Of a stretch of 64,000 nucleotides of DNA, positions 46,995 through 59,537 are shown in pieces (the stretch's first letter is position 1; each line of letters begins with the position of its first letter). The notes under the pieces are model-generated. The model did not search any database. It saw nothing but the letters and a program-made list of their open reading frames with translations, and was not told the origin of the DNA. The DNA is from Sinotaia quadrata (Eukaryota; Mollusca; Gastropoda; Architaenioglossa; Viviparidae), in the NCBI GenBank assembly GCA_028829895.1, contig CM054183.1, positions 17,471,975 through 17,535,974 of the forward strand, read 5' to 3'. The position numbers were made by a program, and so were the translations under genes.

Positions 46995-49900
46995 ATAAAT
47001 AGGCCTATTTCAAAAGCTTGAAGTTTGGATATTTGAATCATAAACATAACTGCAATATAACAAAGTTGTATTTCTAAAGTTGGACGTGTATGTGGAGATA
47101 AATAGCTTTGCCTGGTCATGGCGAGGAATAATAAAATGCTTTAAAATTGTTTTTCGTCATACTTGTTGAAAACAGTGATTGAAATGTTTGTATTTCTGAT
47201 TGGCAGCCTTTTTGCATATTTTTTTGTTGTTTGTTTAATCTGATTGGCTTTAATGCAGCTACATCACCCATTCATAGGAAAGACATCAAGATTTGGTTCT
47301 GTAAAGTGGTTAATTTAGTTCTGTAAAGTGCTTAATTAAAGTATGAAATGAGAATATTAATACTATCAACGTGAAGAATCATCTCAATGCTCTGACATCC
47401 AACTCCAATACTGTCTTAGGTACCGATTGGAGCACTTTGTTTCATGTCAACATTCTGCATTAAAAAGTAGTTCAACATTTGTGGTCTGTGCATGTTTGTC
47501 ACAGATTGTTTATATGGGTGACATAAGAAGTTAACTCAGTAAACAGAAAATGTAATCATATATTGTGGTCTTTTGTTTGGCAAAATAAATATTGCTTCAG
47601 ACAACACTCACATTTTAAAGTTTTGTAAACAGTTTAATACATTCATGAGCAGAATTAAAAGGTGGGCACATATAAAACACACTGCATATATATATAATAA
47701 TAAATGTTATGAAAAGTGCAGCTGTTGTTATCAATGAGACACTAAATAAAGAGGTTCTTAATTCATTACACTGTATGACTAAAACACTCAATATAAACAA
47801 TCTGAAGTATAACAGTTGCAGATTCTTGATTAAATTAATGTTTCTAATGTCAAATATTTATATAGCTGCGATTCATTAAAAATATATATATGCCAAAACA
47901 GATTTTATTAGCATACACAATGTCAAAGACATTACATGTACTAGACAGTTTGGTATAGAGGCTTAAGACTCTACACATGCTCTAATATAATGAGCTTTTT
48001 GTGAGGTACTATTACAAAGTAATGCAATAATAACAAGGAATATTAATAGTTCATTTTAAAGAGATGATTAAACAGTACCTCTCAATACACTGCACAGCAT
48101 GTAATAAATAGTATTGTTCATTTCAGTTAATACTTTCATTACCCTCTAATTTTCATATGTAAAATTTTAAAACAGGCAATTTGTATTCTCCACATTAAGA
48201 TTATTTCAATAGTACTAATTATTGCCATGATTTCAATCAAATTCTCTATTTGTATTTGTTACATTCTGTCACAGGCAATCTATATTTTTATTTCTTTCAC
48301 TTTATTATTAAATAACAAGAGAGTCATTTTAATATTTATTTATGCTGCGATAAACCAAGGTAAAATATGATTTTTGTCCCCAGTGCTTTTAATATATATA
48401 AAAAAAAATCCTTCAAGGGAAAACATAAATGACAACTCTTCAGTGAGAGTCCTTTTATTTTAAAATTAAAATCTACTTTGAGAGAAATGGCAATAAATTT
48501 TGTTAAGTGTTAAAAGTGAACACTATTTATTTAGTTTGCATAATAATTTTTAGGTGAAAATAAATAATATATATCTTAAAATAAATAAATCAAAACTTAA
48601 GAACACATTTAATTTATATTCATTTTTTAAAAATATTTTCATCTAGAATACTGTCCACAACTTTGCTTTAAAATTAACAGATTCCATAGTCTGTTAACCA
48701 ATAAAGTGTATAGTTAAAAAAAAAGAGAGAGAGAGAGAGAAGCAAACGATAAATAATCAGAAATTCTACAATGATCATACAATAAAACAGTGTAATGGAT
48801 TTTGAAAATCTATATAAACTACAAGACAAAATAAGTTTTAAAAATTATATTTCAAATTTAAAAAATACATACACAGGTATATATGTGTAGGGAAATGACG
48901 CACCAATATCTTGGACTACAATGCAAATTCTACAATGCTGAATCAGTGAGCACATCAATAATGCAATAAAATCACAACAATCAGAAAATATTTATATTTA
49001 AAGTTGCTCTAAATAAGCCAAATAAAAATAACAAACGCATCTAAAGATGAGATTACCTTATGAAGATCAATGCCCATGAGTTTTTGGGTTGTGCCCTCCT
49101 TTTCTCTACCAACCCATCACTCAATCCTCTACATATGCAAATTCAAGATAGCAGGCATCATAAATTTAAAACTGTTTCTTTCAAAGGAGTATTTAATAAT
49201 TCAATTTCAAGTAAGAAAATCTTTTTTCTTCAACTGTTGGTATTCATGCATGTTAACATGCAACACAAGAAAGAAATCCCTGCTTGATTATTACCAACAA
49301 AACAGACTCCTCATTATAGCAACAACTGTTCTCAAAGAAATTCTTTGAAAAAAAGATATTTAAATGTACTTACTACTATAATAATAATATTCACAAAAGA
49401 AATGCCTAAAAGAAAGCTGATGAAACAAAAGAAAATGACCAAAGAACATAATGTAATATATATCTGCCAATTAATTATGCTACATTTTTCAAGGTAAATG
49501 AAAAGAAATTCTTATAATATAAGATTTGCTGCCAGAGCCATATAATTAAAAATATGACACTGCTTGTGCACTATTTAAACATGCAATGTACAGAGAGACA
49601 GCGATATACATGCAACAGAAATTATGAGTGAGAAAAAATACATTTTCCATTTAATGGTAGGTGTATAGAATGTCCTGTGCCCCTTCCAATTTAAGATTTC
49701 CTCTGTGGTTTCTTTCCTTTTAAAAATTAAAAAAAATGCATCATAGCAGACAAAATGTTCATCAGCCTTTAAAGTTTCCAAACATTTTGTGCATCGGCTA
49801 GTTTGTGTCCAGCAATTTATAACCGAATCAGTCTACAGGTTATACATAACCACTAAGTATTTACAAAAATAAAAACTGATAAAATTATTTAAAAGTTACG

Positions 49901-50989
49901 AGCATAAATTAATATTTAATACTTCAAGAAACAAGAATAAAGAAAATCTTCTAGAGGCTGTAAATACCAATCAAGAAGGCTTGGGGAAAAAACAACCGAG
50001 TACTGTCCACTTTGACAATCACATGTAAAACTCTGTAAAATTTAATCTAGGATACTTTGCATCATCTTTACAAAAAAATAAAATAAAGTAATTATATAAA
50101 CTTTAAAGAATGTGCAAAATGGCTGAGCACGTTGTTTTACATTTGTTCCTGATATAACAGTGAGCTCTGAGCAATATATAAATGAATGCACAATGCAGTT
50201 CATGAATATTATCTTGTTTTCACAATAAAATTAAAGCATATATTTTCAATGAAAAAAATATACGTCGCACTTCGTTAAACAATATAAAAAAAAAAAGTTA
50301 AACCTTTTTTCCTTATAAAACACAATATAAAACTAAAAACTTATGTGAACGGTAAGTGAATAATTTTATGTGTTTAGCACAAACAAAAAGCAGATTTTTT
50401 TTTTAACAAGGTGATAAATCATTTGTACTGTTGTTAATTTGGTTTCACTATCAAGTGAATCAAAATATATAAGTACTTTTTTTATTAAATTTACTGACAA
50501 CTCCCCAATAGCTCTACTAAATGAGTAAAATTTTAACTGTACAAGTTATTGTTCACTATGTATAAATTTGAATAATGGTTTCAATTTGAAATGATTAATG
50601 GACACTTGTGTTTTGAAACTAGCTTCCTAGTTTTCTTTAGAAGTTAATGACTGAAATTAGAGGGATCATGCTTGCCTCCTTTCAGTTGTTCTTTAGTCAT
50701 AAGAGTCCCATTTTCTAGATAAAACAAGAATACTTTTATAAACAATACTGCCAATGTAAAATGGGGGAAAATATGGATATACTATTGGATTACTATTATA
50801 CCAATTATAAGAAATCAAATTTGAGCACAAAATAAGTTGATGTTGATTTACATAATGTGCTACATCATTCCACTGTGACCAGTTAAATAACATCAGAGTT
50901 GACAGTTCTCACTCTTGACACTAATATAATGATAATAATGTAAATGTGTGCAAATTTAATCCAGATAATAATCAAACATTTAACCAAAA
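46995..50989. other. Intergenic AT-rich DNA
   Basis: No supported gene. A (GA)9-like tract lies at about 48724-48741. Several 60-90-codon frames (for example 49060-49348) have AT-biased composition and no recognised similarity. Confidence 0.5.
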
Positions 50990-50995
50990 TTTATT
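50990..50995 (-). terminator. Candidate poly(A) signal of the minus-strand gene
   Basis: TTTATT on the plus strand is AATAAA on the minus strand. It is the first such hexamer after the stop codon at 51191, giving a 3' UTR of roughly 200-220 nt. Confidence 0.5.
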
Positions 50996-51190
50996 GTCTA
51001 AAATATTTAGGAAACAACCTACTAATAAATTATTAAAAATAAGTAAGTGAAATGCTACAGCTTGCTGAATTGAGTACCAAACCATATTTGTTCAAAGCAG
51101 AGCTCCTAATGCCAAGTACTGAACAGCTGCTTCTCTCAATCACAGTGGTAGAGCGACAGAACACAAATAGCTTGGAATACCGATGACTCT

Positions 51191-51266
51191 TCAAACATTA
51201 GTCACAATACGCCGCCTTGATGCCTGTGGGGTCTTCAAACTTCCATTAGTAAGAGGAACCAGCTTT
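51191..51266 (-). CDS. Minus-strand gene, exon 4 (terminal)
   Basis: Acceptor TTTTTGTCCCTGTAG. The first A completes Gly174, followed by KLVPLTNGSLKTPQASRRRI and VTNV, then TGA at 51193-51191. Confidence 0.85.
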
Positions 51267-54200
51267 CTACAGGGACAAAAATTTAATGAAAGAGAGATTA
51301 TTTTTCTTTATCCTTATGAAGCTACTGGGAATAAGTATATTACCCTGTTCAAGACTTACTATTAATTTATACATATATTTGTTACTATATTGTGTGTGTG
51401 CGTGTTATTTTATTGTGCATATTCATTATTTTTAAATAAATAAAACAGAAATGAAACAATCTTTTTTTCATAGCCTACATTGTAATTGTAAAAATATACT
51501 AAAATTTCTTTAAATCATGTACATGTGAGTAGGGCACTGTTCTAAAAATAACATTTTCATACATCTTTTCAGCGATTTAACACTTGGTCACAAATCATTT
51601 AAAATTTTGATTTGAGACGTTTTGATTTTAGATATAATTAGTAATTCTATGTGTTCAAAATCTTTATGATCTTTGATAATTGTATATATATATATAGGGA
51701 GAGTGTTTTTAAACCAAACATACAGTTTTAATATGGCTTTCAGATTTTAAATATTAAATTTTGTATTATAAAATATCAACACAAATAAAATGTTGCACAA
51801 ATATTTTGTTTAGTTATATTTAGCATCCTGCTGGTAATTTTAATATGTGTAATATAAAGTTTCAGAGATTTGACATTTTATCTGTTTTCATTTTCTTTAT
51901 AAACAGAAATTGTATAATGAGGTTAAAAATGTAAATAAAATAAATGATTAAACATAAATTATATTTATATATTTAGATAGAGCACAGTTTACTAATCATT
52001 TTGATATGTCAACCAACTCTGCATGCTGTATAGTTTTAAAGATATGACAATTTGTTTCTTAACGTTTTCTGTATAACGCTTGGTTACTGGTTTTTTTTTT
52101 GGTTAAAATTTGTTGAAATGGTCATTTTCAGTTTCAAATAACTTCCTCAATGTTGTTGCCATGCCTTTGGGGGGAAAAAATAGGTGTTAACTACATGGCC
52201 AATGATTTAATACATGTAATTAGCATTCTGGATACACTATGTTCAGCATTTGCATATGCTGTGATGCCATGAATATTCCAGTTTGTTCCATTTTGTAAGC
52301 AATTTTATGAAACAAAAGCTTGTTTTCCTTTGCAATTTATAATAACTGAAATTTCAGTTCTGTATTATGTCTGTTTTTCCTTTTGTCTGTATGTTAATTT
52401 AAACTGTTGGACTGTATGGTTTATATTTTACTTGTAGTTGTACTGAACTTGACAAATTGCACATTCGTTACATCTGAAAAATGCTGATTGCAAATTAAGA
52501 CACATAAGTGACAATATCTCAAAAAGTATTAAAGCTATCATCATAATTTTTTTTTTATACAACCTTATTTTCAGAACACATTTTGAGCATAAAAGATAGG
52601 TACAATATCAATTTTAAAAAAATGAGTGGGACTACCTACTAGTATTACAGAAATAACTGAAGAAAGTGATAGAATGTTCTTGAACATAACCAATAGTTAC
52701 TGTCTTTACTCGGTTATAATAATTTTAATAAACATGCATGTTATGTTCTTAGTACTTATGGGGTTACAATAAATAACTGAATTAGTTTAGACAGTGAATT
52801 CTGTTTACAACCAGTGGACGCTAAATTAATATACTAATATAATACATAAATACAATAATATAACCTACCCTGCCGACTTTGATCTGCATTGTTCGTGCAG
52901 TATGTTCGGTGAGAGGGTAGCCAGTGCTTGCATATTAGCGGTAAGGGCCTCCACTTCCCTCCTTAAACGTGTGGGTGTCTCCATGTTTACGCTGTATAGG
53001 TAGAAATAAATCTTAACAAAAAGGACTTTACTCTTTTCTTCATATATGAAGAAAGAAAGAGGGAGAAAATTAATTAAAATTGATACAATAAAATAAGGCA
53101 AACTAAAGACTTCACATCTATATCTGCCAATAGAAAATATGTAAAAATTTTGTTTTGCTGCCTTAGTTGTGAAGTCCTTGATAAGATAAAAATTATAAAA
53201 TGTTGATGTTATAGGAGTTTGAAATATGCATAAAACATTATGTTTCTGCTGAAAACTTAGAAAGTACCGCTGAGACATATTTTACCTTTTTTAAATAAGC
53301 AATATAAATGATCTCATTACAACGAATATATTTTCTCTATTAACCTAAATTATTAACTAAATCTGGATATATTTTAATTTAAAATAAGGAATAAAACTAA
53401 AGTTTTGTAACATAGAAACCAAATTAACAAAATTATAACCATCATAAAAGAAGCTCTGTTTTCTAATCTAAACATAAAACAGGCTAAGTTATTATGCTGC
53501 TAAGATAATATTAAGTAATAAACAAAGTATCTATTTAAAAATAATGTATAATAAGCCTAGTTACGATGTTTATATTCTTCAATGTAACTCACATGTTTTT
53601 CTACCCTTACTAGCTCAGGTTTAAAACATGGATATGTACATAAATATGTAAGCTATTTATGATGTTAATCAATTTAATCAAAATATATAGAAATTATCAG
53701 AAATCTTAGCTGTTTTGAAAGGATGATTTTGAAAATTTTCCCACCTTTACTGTTGCAACAATGTGATTTTAATGGAAACAAATGTTATTTTTCTTATTTG
53801 CAACACACCAACACAAAATGGCATGAGAGTTATCTTTCTGGAATATGGTGCCTTTGAAAAATATAAAAAATAGTTTGCGATATTATTGTCATTACAAATT
53901 TATTGATTCTGTTGTAATGTGTTAAAAAGGAAACAAACTACAAAGTCAAATTAGTTTTCCAAAAGTTGAATATTTCTGAATCTTACTGAGTGGTCCTTAG
54001 GGACACAAATCCCAGTCAAATACTACTTCTATTAGTTCTAACTAAAATGTTATGCCTGAATAAAAGAAATATAGATAATTCTCCTCTCTTTCACTCAAAA
54101 TGTTTTTTTCAATAAAAAGGGTACTCACACTGTCCTGATGTGGTTACGACGAGCAACTCTGCCAGATCGGTTTGGTGTCTCAATGTGAAATGGGGAATAC

Positions 54201-57200
54201 AAGGGGACTTCTTTATTCCCCTGATGCTTAGTTGGTGTGACTGACCGAGTTTTCCGCAATGAAAATCGTCTACGAGTAGAGACTGTCAGTCGCTGAAATA
54301 TTTCATTATGAAACAAGGTGCCTCTAAATGAGTATTCAAAATATTTACCAGCAGTGACTATGCTTTGTTTTAGAACATCTTATTAAAAGATTCATTTCAA
54401 TATAAACATGAACAAATGTGTACGGTTTTCAAGCTAAAGTGCATATATTCTTCATTATATATTAGTTATTACACTTTGCATTTAGGACAGTTATATATTG
54501 ACAACTATCAGGTGCCCAGCTGTACTAGAGTATACTATAAACACATTTCTGTCTACATCTGTAAATACCTAGTCACTATCCAACAGTAAATACATATTTT
54601 TGTGACGCCTGTATATTTGTATTACTATCAATGTATTCTTGACAGAATAAACTGTACAACTAAGTAAGCTGGCCTAAACTCTTGTTGGCCTAATGTTATA
54701 ATACTTTTAATAGCTGAATATTTTGACCATATAAGTAAATTGTAAAAGTGTGAAATCCAATTAAAATTATGTCATAAATTTGATTTGCAAATAATAATAA
54801 TAATATTAATAATAAAAGAAGTTGGTTAGGTGAAAAAAAAATTCTAATACATTTTAAACAATTAAAACATTAAGACCATTGTCTTCATAGAACTTGCACA
54901 GTGACTGAGTGAGAGTACTGAGGCAGATGGATAAAACTAAGATAATTATGAAAGATGCTTTATTTTGACTTTTGGAAGTGTAAAGTCAACTAATATATGT
55001 CAAATGTATTATATTATTATGCACTAATAACTAAGATTAAGAGCAAATGTATACATACTATTATGTCAACATTTAAAGTAAGGATAATCATATATCAAGT
55101 AATATGGAAGAAAGGATCTAGATAAATTTGACCAAAGGCCTTGAATTTAAAAACTGAAACAAGGAGATATATATTAGTTATTACTAGTAAAACTAGAAGA
55201 GACACCTGAGTTTGGTCATTACTCTAAAACAAGGGTCACCAACCTTTTCGATACTGAGGGCTACTTCATGGGTACTGAGTCATACGAAGGGCTACCAGTT
55301 TGATACACTCTTCTACTATACATTATTAATAATGTGAAGACTACCTGCTAAGGCCTGCGGGTGACTCACAGTCATATGGTCTTTGAGGGCGACCTGGTGC
55401 CTGCGGGCACCGTGTTGGTGACCCCTGCTCTAAAAGATATTTTAACAAGTTGATAAAATAAAATTCTGAAAGATAAAGCTATTAATGTATTATATATGAA
55501 GGACATTCTTTCAATGCCACAATAAAATTGTTATAAATAAAACAGTTATGCTGCACACCAAACATTTGAGATTTCAGAGAAATAATTGCTAACACTTAAC
55601 AGATAATACTAAATAATTATATTAAAATTAATGAGGTTGTAAATAACCAAAAGGAATTTAGAAAAATAGATTACCTATTTCTTTACTAGTATATTGTTGC
55701 CTAAACACAACTACCCTGTCCCATGTGTTATTGTTAAACACATTTGTATTATTAATATTATTACTTTATAATGCCTGATTCAGTGAATTTGTAAAACTAA
55801 AAGTACTAAAAACTTAACTAACTACATGTACTACAGTGATACATAGTTTTATTAAATATGTTAAGTGCACTAATAGAGTAATAAGCCATGCTATAAGTGG
55901 TACTAATACTAAATACAAATACTAATAGTAGTAATATGAATACATTACAAGTGACATTCTACAAATGATAAGATCATGAAGTTATAATGATCCTTCATCA
56001 TTCTACGCAAGTCTAACTTTCTTATCAATGGCAATATGAATAGCAAATGGCAATCATAATCATAATTAACTGGCCATTTGTACTCATTCCTTCTACTCTA
56101 TAACTTTTTTTCTTTTTAAACTGTCATAAAGCTGACTAGGGCAAGGTTAAATTTCTGCCTATGAAAGCAGACAACAGGAAACTGCCTGACATTTACATCA
56201 TTCCATACTTAACATCTTCAAAAATAAAAGTGGGTCACAGATGTGTTTTTTCACAGTAAATTATGCCACACCCAATTCCATTTGCCTCTTTACCCATAAA
56301 ATACACTAAAATTGAATGGTTTACAATTATAAATATAATCACAAATGATTTCTCACTTAGTAGTTGCTACATCCTTGCTGAATTATGTTCATTATGAATC
56401 AAGCTCTCTACTTTTTTACAATATTTTTTATTATTTTTAATAGTATAAAAAACAAAGTCAGAAGAAACAGTGAAACCTTTATTAATTATGTTACTGTTTC
56501 CCTAACAAATTATACTACATGTATTTATAGTTATACTTATATTATACTTTATACTATGTTATACTTTACAATGAACAATAGTAATATTTAATAATTATTA
56601 CAACTATAACCACTACTTGATCCTGCTAACTAAATCATCAAAGTTTGCAAAGCAAATGAAGAGGTAATAAAATTACAAAGCAGAAAATTGGATATGAAGT
56701 GCCACTCAGTGTTTATTAAGTCCCATAGATTGACCTGAAAAATAAGCATGCCTGCATCAATAACACTGATAGTTTCAAAATCTGTTGATACTGGGAAATT
56801 ATCATTTTTAACTTGACATAGAACAGCAAAGGCCAAACGGCAAAAATATTAAAGGACACTGAAAAATTAATTTTAAAATAAACTCAGAAAATCTGCAAAA
56901 TGAAGTAAAACATATTATGTCACTGATGCAAATAAGTCTGAAAAATAATATATAGAGAAAAAATATACCTTCTAAAGTCTGTGAGTGTGACTGATGTTTG
57001 CATCATTATAATAAATTAAAAATCATGACAATTATGGCTATTATTAGTATTAAGTGTTAGTGTTAGATTGTAACCTTAATCTTTGATCAAATTAAAACAA
57101 AGAAACTTTTGTTAGTGTTGAGGTTGGTTTATTAATAGTAATAATGTAAACCCTAAAAATTTCAAGAAGTAGGTTTGTACTAGTCTACTAGTACTTGAAG

Positions 57201-58004
57201 TTGAATATAATGTTAAATGTATGTACATTTCTCATAACTATGAAATTGCTATTTCACTTCTAAATTTATTTAGACTTAGTAATAGTAATTCATTTAGTCA
57301 GCTAAGTTAGCGTCAATGTGAGAAAGAAAGAAAAAATCAGCTTATGCTTTATTTGGGAATAAGGAATTGCACAAATCTTATCCCTAAAACTAGTAAAACT
57401 AAAAGCCTGATCACAGTTCAGTCCACATGTTAACATCTTAATATTCACTTCATTTCATAGGCCTACTTCATTAGCTTCGGCTAAAACCAACATTACACAA
57501 TACACAGCAAACGTGTAACTGAATCTGACATCTTCTATTTTGACTGGTATAGTATTAGTAACAAACTCTTTTGATTTATTACTATTAGTATTAACACTAA
57601 CATTAACAATGTGTAACATTAGCCTACATACTTATAAGTTATATTGCATTTTAATAATTTGGCCTTGACATTTGATAGTTATGAAAAAAAAAACCTTACT
57701 ATTCCAAATTAAAATTAATTTCTATCAAACGGCAAGTGATTTTCAAGCACTTTAGAATAATGAAACATACCTGACGAATGACTCCCATGGCATCTTTCAT
57801 AGATCTGGTCATCTGCGATCCACGCCGAAAAGCAGACGTCTGTGTTTTGTTTGCTTGTTCTCTGACTTTGGGAGCTCTTTTGTCGCCTCCGTCGCCACCA
57901 GCGTTAAATTCTGGTGTGTGAATATAATCATTTTCTTTCTGCTCGAACATCGAGTATTGTTTACGTCGCATAGAAGATCGTATCGCTTTCTTAATTGCCG
58001 CCAT
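51191..58004 (-). CDS. Small basic protein with KEN box and S/T-P sites; candidate PIMREG-like mitotic regulator, 4 exons
   Basis: Exons 57771-58004, 54129-54292, 52869-52991 and 51191-51266 join in phase (597 nt, 198 residues plus TGA); all introns are GT-AG. The ATG has A at -3 and G at +4. The protein is strongly basic and lacks a signal peptide or membrane segment. It carries a KEN box (residues 23-25), an RFSL D-box-like match (87-90) and seven S/T-P sites (T30, T97, S111, T117, T138, S160, T186); T97 and T138 sit in TPTK and TPTR, the CDK consensus. Residues 137-159 (ETPTRLRREVEALTANMQAL) look helical. A KEN box plus CDK sites implies a nuclear or mitotic protein destroyed by APC/C. Gene order of motifs and SMKDAMGVIRQRL versus the SAKSALGAVSQRI region of vertebrate PIMREG (FAM64A) suggest that family, but similarity is weak. 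That the gene exists is well supported; its name is not. Confidence 0.82.
51267..52868 (-). other. Minus-strand gene, intron 3 (1.6 kb)
   Basis: Donor GTAGGT at 52868-52863. AT-rich, with a (TA)n tract near 51682-51697. No other feature seen. Confidence 0.8.
52869..52991 (-). CDS. Minus-strand gene, exon 3
   Basis: Acceptor CTATACAG, phase 2 in and out. Encodes VNMETPTRLRREVEALTAN, MQALATLSPNILHEQ and a short Ser/Lys tail. Confidence 0.87.
52992..54128 (-). other. Minus-strand gene, intron 2 (1.1 kb)
   Basis: Donor GTGAGT, acceptor CTATACAG. No internal feature seen. The long minus frame reading out of exon 3 into this intron is intronic. Confidence 0.8.
54129..54292 (-). CDS. Minus-strand gene, exon 2
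   Basis: Acceptor AAATATTTCAG, donor GT|GTGAGT. Encodes residues 79-132, Arg/Lys-rich, with RRRFSLRKTRSVTPTK and LYSPFHIETPNRSGR. Confidence 0.88.
54293..57770 (-). other. Minus-strand gene, intron 1 (3.5 kb)
   Basis: Donor CAG|GTATGT at 57770-57765. AT-rich. Hosts the hAT-type MITE at 55230. No further exon seen. Confidence 0.8.
55230..55427. mobile_element. Non-autonomous hAT-type element (MITE), 198 bp
   Basis: Terminal inverted repeats CAAGGGTCACCAAC (left) and CAGGGGTCACCAAC (right, reverse complemented) flank a 198-bp body. An exact 8-bp direct repeat, CTCTAAAA, lies on each side (55222-55229 and 55428-55435). The 8-bp duplication and CA-G-GGGT termini are typical of the hAT superfamily. 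It has no coding capacity. Confidence 0.9.
57771..58004 (-). CDS. Minus-strand gene, exon 1 (coding part)
   Basis: ATG at 58004-58002, 78 whole codons, donor CAG|GTATGT. Contains KKAIRSSMRRKQYSMF, the KEN box and IHTPEF. Confidence 0.88.
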
Positions 58005-58215
58005 TTTCAACTGCTTCTGAAACAAAAGGACAAGTACAGAACCCGACTTGATACGCTGATTCCGTGACTGTTTGAAACGACCGCCAAGTTAACGAAAGCT
58101 CACATGCTATGCAGCGATCCATTCATTAAAGGTCATGTGACCGCTTAGGGCGCATTCAATTCAGCAGCACTGCTTTGAATATAATATGTACATATTATGT
58201 ACATTCAAAGCACAG
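58005..58215 (-). promoter_or_regulatory. Upstream region with CDE/CHR-like pair
   Basis: On the minus strand TTGGCGG (58087-58081) is followed, after the 4-nt spacer TCGT, by TTCAAA (58076-58071; TTTGAA on the plus strand), about 70 nt before the ATG. GGCGG plus 4 nt plus a CHR hexamer is the CDE/CHR arrangement of G2/M gene promoters, here with the CHR inverted. CCTTTTGTTTCAG at 58028-58016 also resembles a splice acceptor, so a non-coding first exon upstream cannot be excluded. An imperfect palindrome with arms TGCTTTGAAT/ATTCAAAGCA lies at 58171-58212. Confidence 0.4.
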
Positions 58216-58657
58216 TAAATGTAGTATCTTTCCTTCCAAATAGGGCAGTAAATTAACGTATTTACCGAACATAATTGTTTCTTTTTAATGCTCATTTTTC
58301 ATTTACAGTAATTTGACAGTCTTATTTGGAGTCATTCTAGAGAATGGTGGGTTTGTTTTCATTCGAAGCTCGCGATGTATATACATCTCTTTAGACCGGA
58401 AAACTAAAGAATATTATTAGCAAAAATTGAATTTCATGTGCTGTATAAGAAATAGTCAAAAATATCTTAGTTAAAGACATTATTATGTGTGTATAATACA
58501 TTATACACACCATACACTGCATACAGAGATATCGGCACATTCGAGCTTGTAATGAATGATAAGCTACATTTAAGATTAAGTTTAGGTTTAAAATCGCTTG
58601 CAAACTTTGTGACTTTGATGGTAAATGTTGAGTGAGGCTCCCTTCTTTTTTCTAACT

Positions 58658-58660
<3 letters not shown>
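58216..58660. other. No feature seen
   Basis: AT-rich. The 70-codon minus frame is not supported. Confidence 0.5.

Positions 58661-58727
<67 letters not shown>
58661..58727. repeat. (CT)n microsatellite
   Basis: About 33 uninterrupted CT units. Confidence 0.98.
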
Positions 58728-58732
<5 letters not shown>

Positions 58733-59246
58733 GATATAATCAAACTGAATTAAAATTACTTTCTGCATGAAATAAAGTTAGTATATTTAATTACATTTTA
58801 CAGAAAAGTGAGTGTCCCTTTCAACTGAGGCATGTCAAAATGTGTTAAATACATTAGATATTATAATCCCGTTGGAAGTTGCAAGATTTTTTAAAAATAC
58901 ATTTTAAAGTATAATAAAGAAAGCATGCACAAATCATATGCTTGATATTTTGATGGCGGTTGTGGTGGTTATTATGTTGAAATATTGCCTCATGTACAGT
59001 ATAATTCTGTACAAGCAAAGCAAATATATTTGCTGATTAGTTGGTCACAACATGAATATTTTACAATTTCTGGACCCTCCCTTTCCCTGATCACAATATG
59101 TCACTGTTCACCACACAATACGTCCTCTTCGTGACACTTCATGAAAACCCCTTCGTCAGTCAAGTGGAGTCGACTTGGCTCAGTATATTCATTGCTGTAT
59201 ATTAATTATATAAGTACACGATTGGTTGATTTACTCTTTCCTTAGC
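58728..59246. other. No feature seen
   Basis: AT-rich spacer with no coding or repeat structure recognised. Confidence 0.5.
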
Positions 59247-59537
59247 GGTTGGCTCACAATTCGCTTTATTTGACCAAAAATGTAAAGACACTCATTTGGT
59301 AAACTACTCCAAAGTTATTTGACCAAAAAAGATCCCTTAAGTTTTTTGGTCAAATAACCAAATTTCTTAGGTACCCTTTTCATCATACTTATTACAACCA
59401 ATCAGTGTGAAGATAACATAAGGGGCAAAGGCATCACATGAAAATAGCCAGTTGCATTTGAGCAGATAAGTATCTTCTTCCTTTTTTTTGACCAAATTCA
59501 CATTTTTGGTCGAATAAAGCGAATTGTGAGCCCAACC
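59247..59537. mobile_element. Foldback MITE, ~290 bp
   Basis: The left terminus 59247-59286 (GGTTGGCTCACAATTCGCTT...) and the right terminus 59497-59537, reverse complemented, match over about 40 nt with two substitutions and one indel. The interior holds a second perfect 17-bp inverted repeat (59314-59330 and 59342-59358, 11-nt loop). TTTGACCAAAAA or its complement occurs four times. No clear target duplication was found, so the superfamily is open. Confidence 0.75.

Noticed and set aside
50645..50714. Minus-strand segment after TTTTATCTAG reading NGTLMTKEQLKGGKHD, considered as the last exon of the KEN-box gene
   Set aside because: Exon 3 leaves phase 2, but this reading needs phase 1; in the required phase it stops after seven residues. 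The exon at 51191-51266 fits phase and has a better acceptor.
58005..58025. In-frame extension of the KEN-box protein upstream of its ATG
   Set aside because: The extension would begin at TTG, not ATG, and overlaps a CCTTTTGTTTCAG acceptor-like sequence. The ATG at 58004 has a good context.
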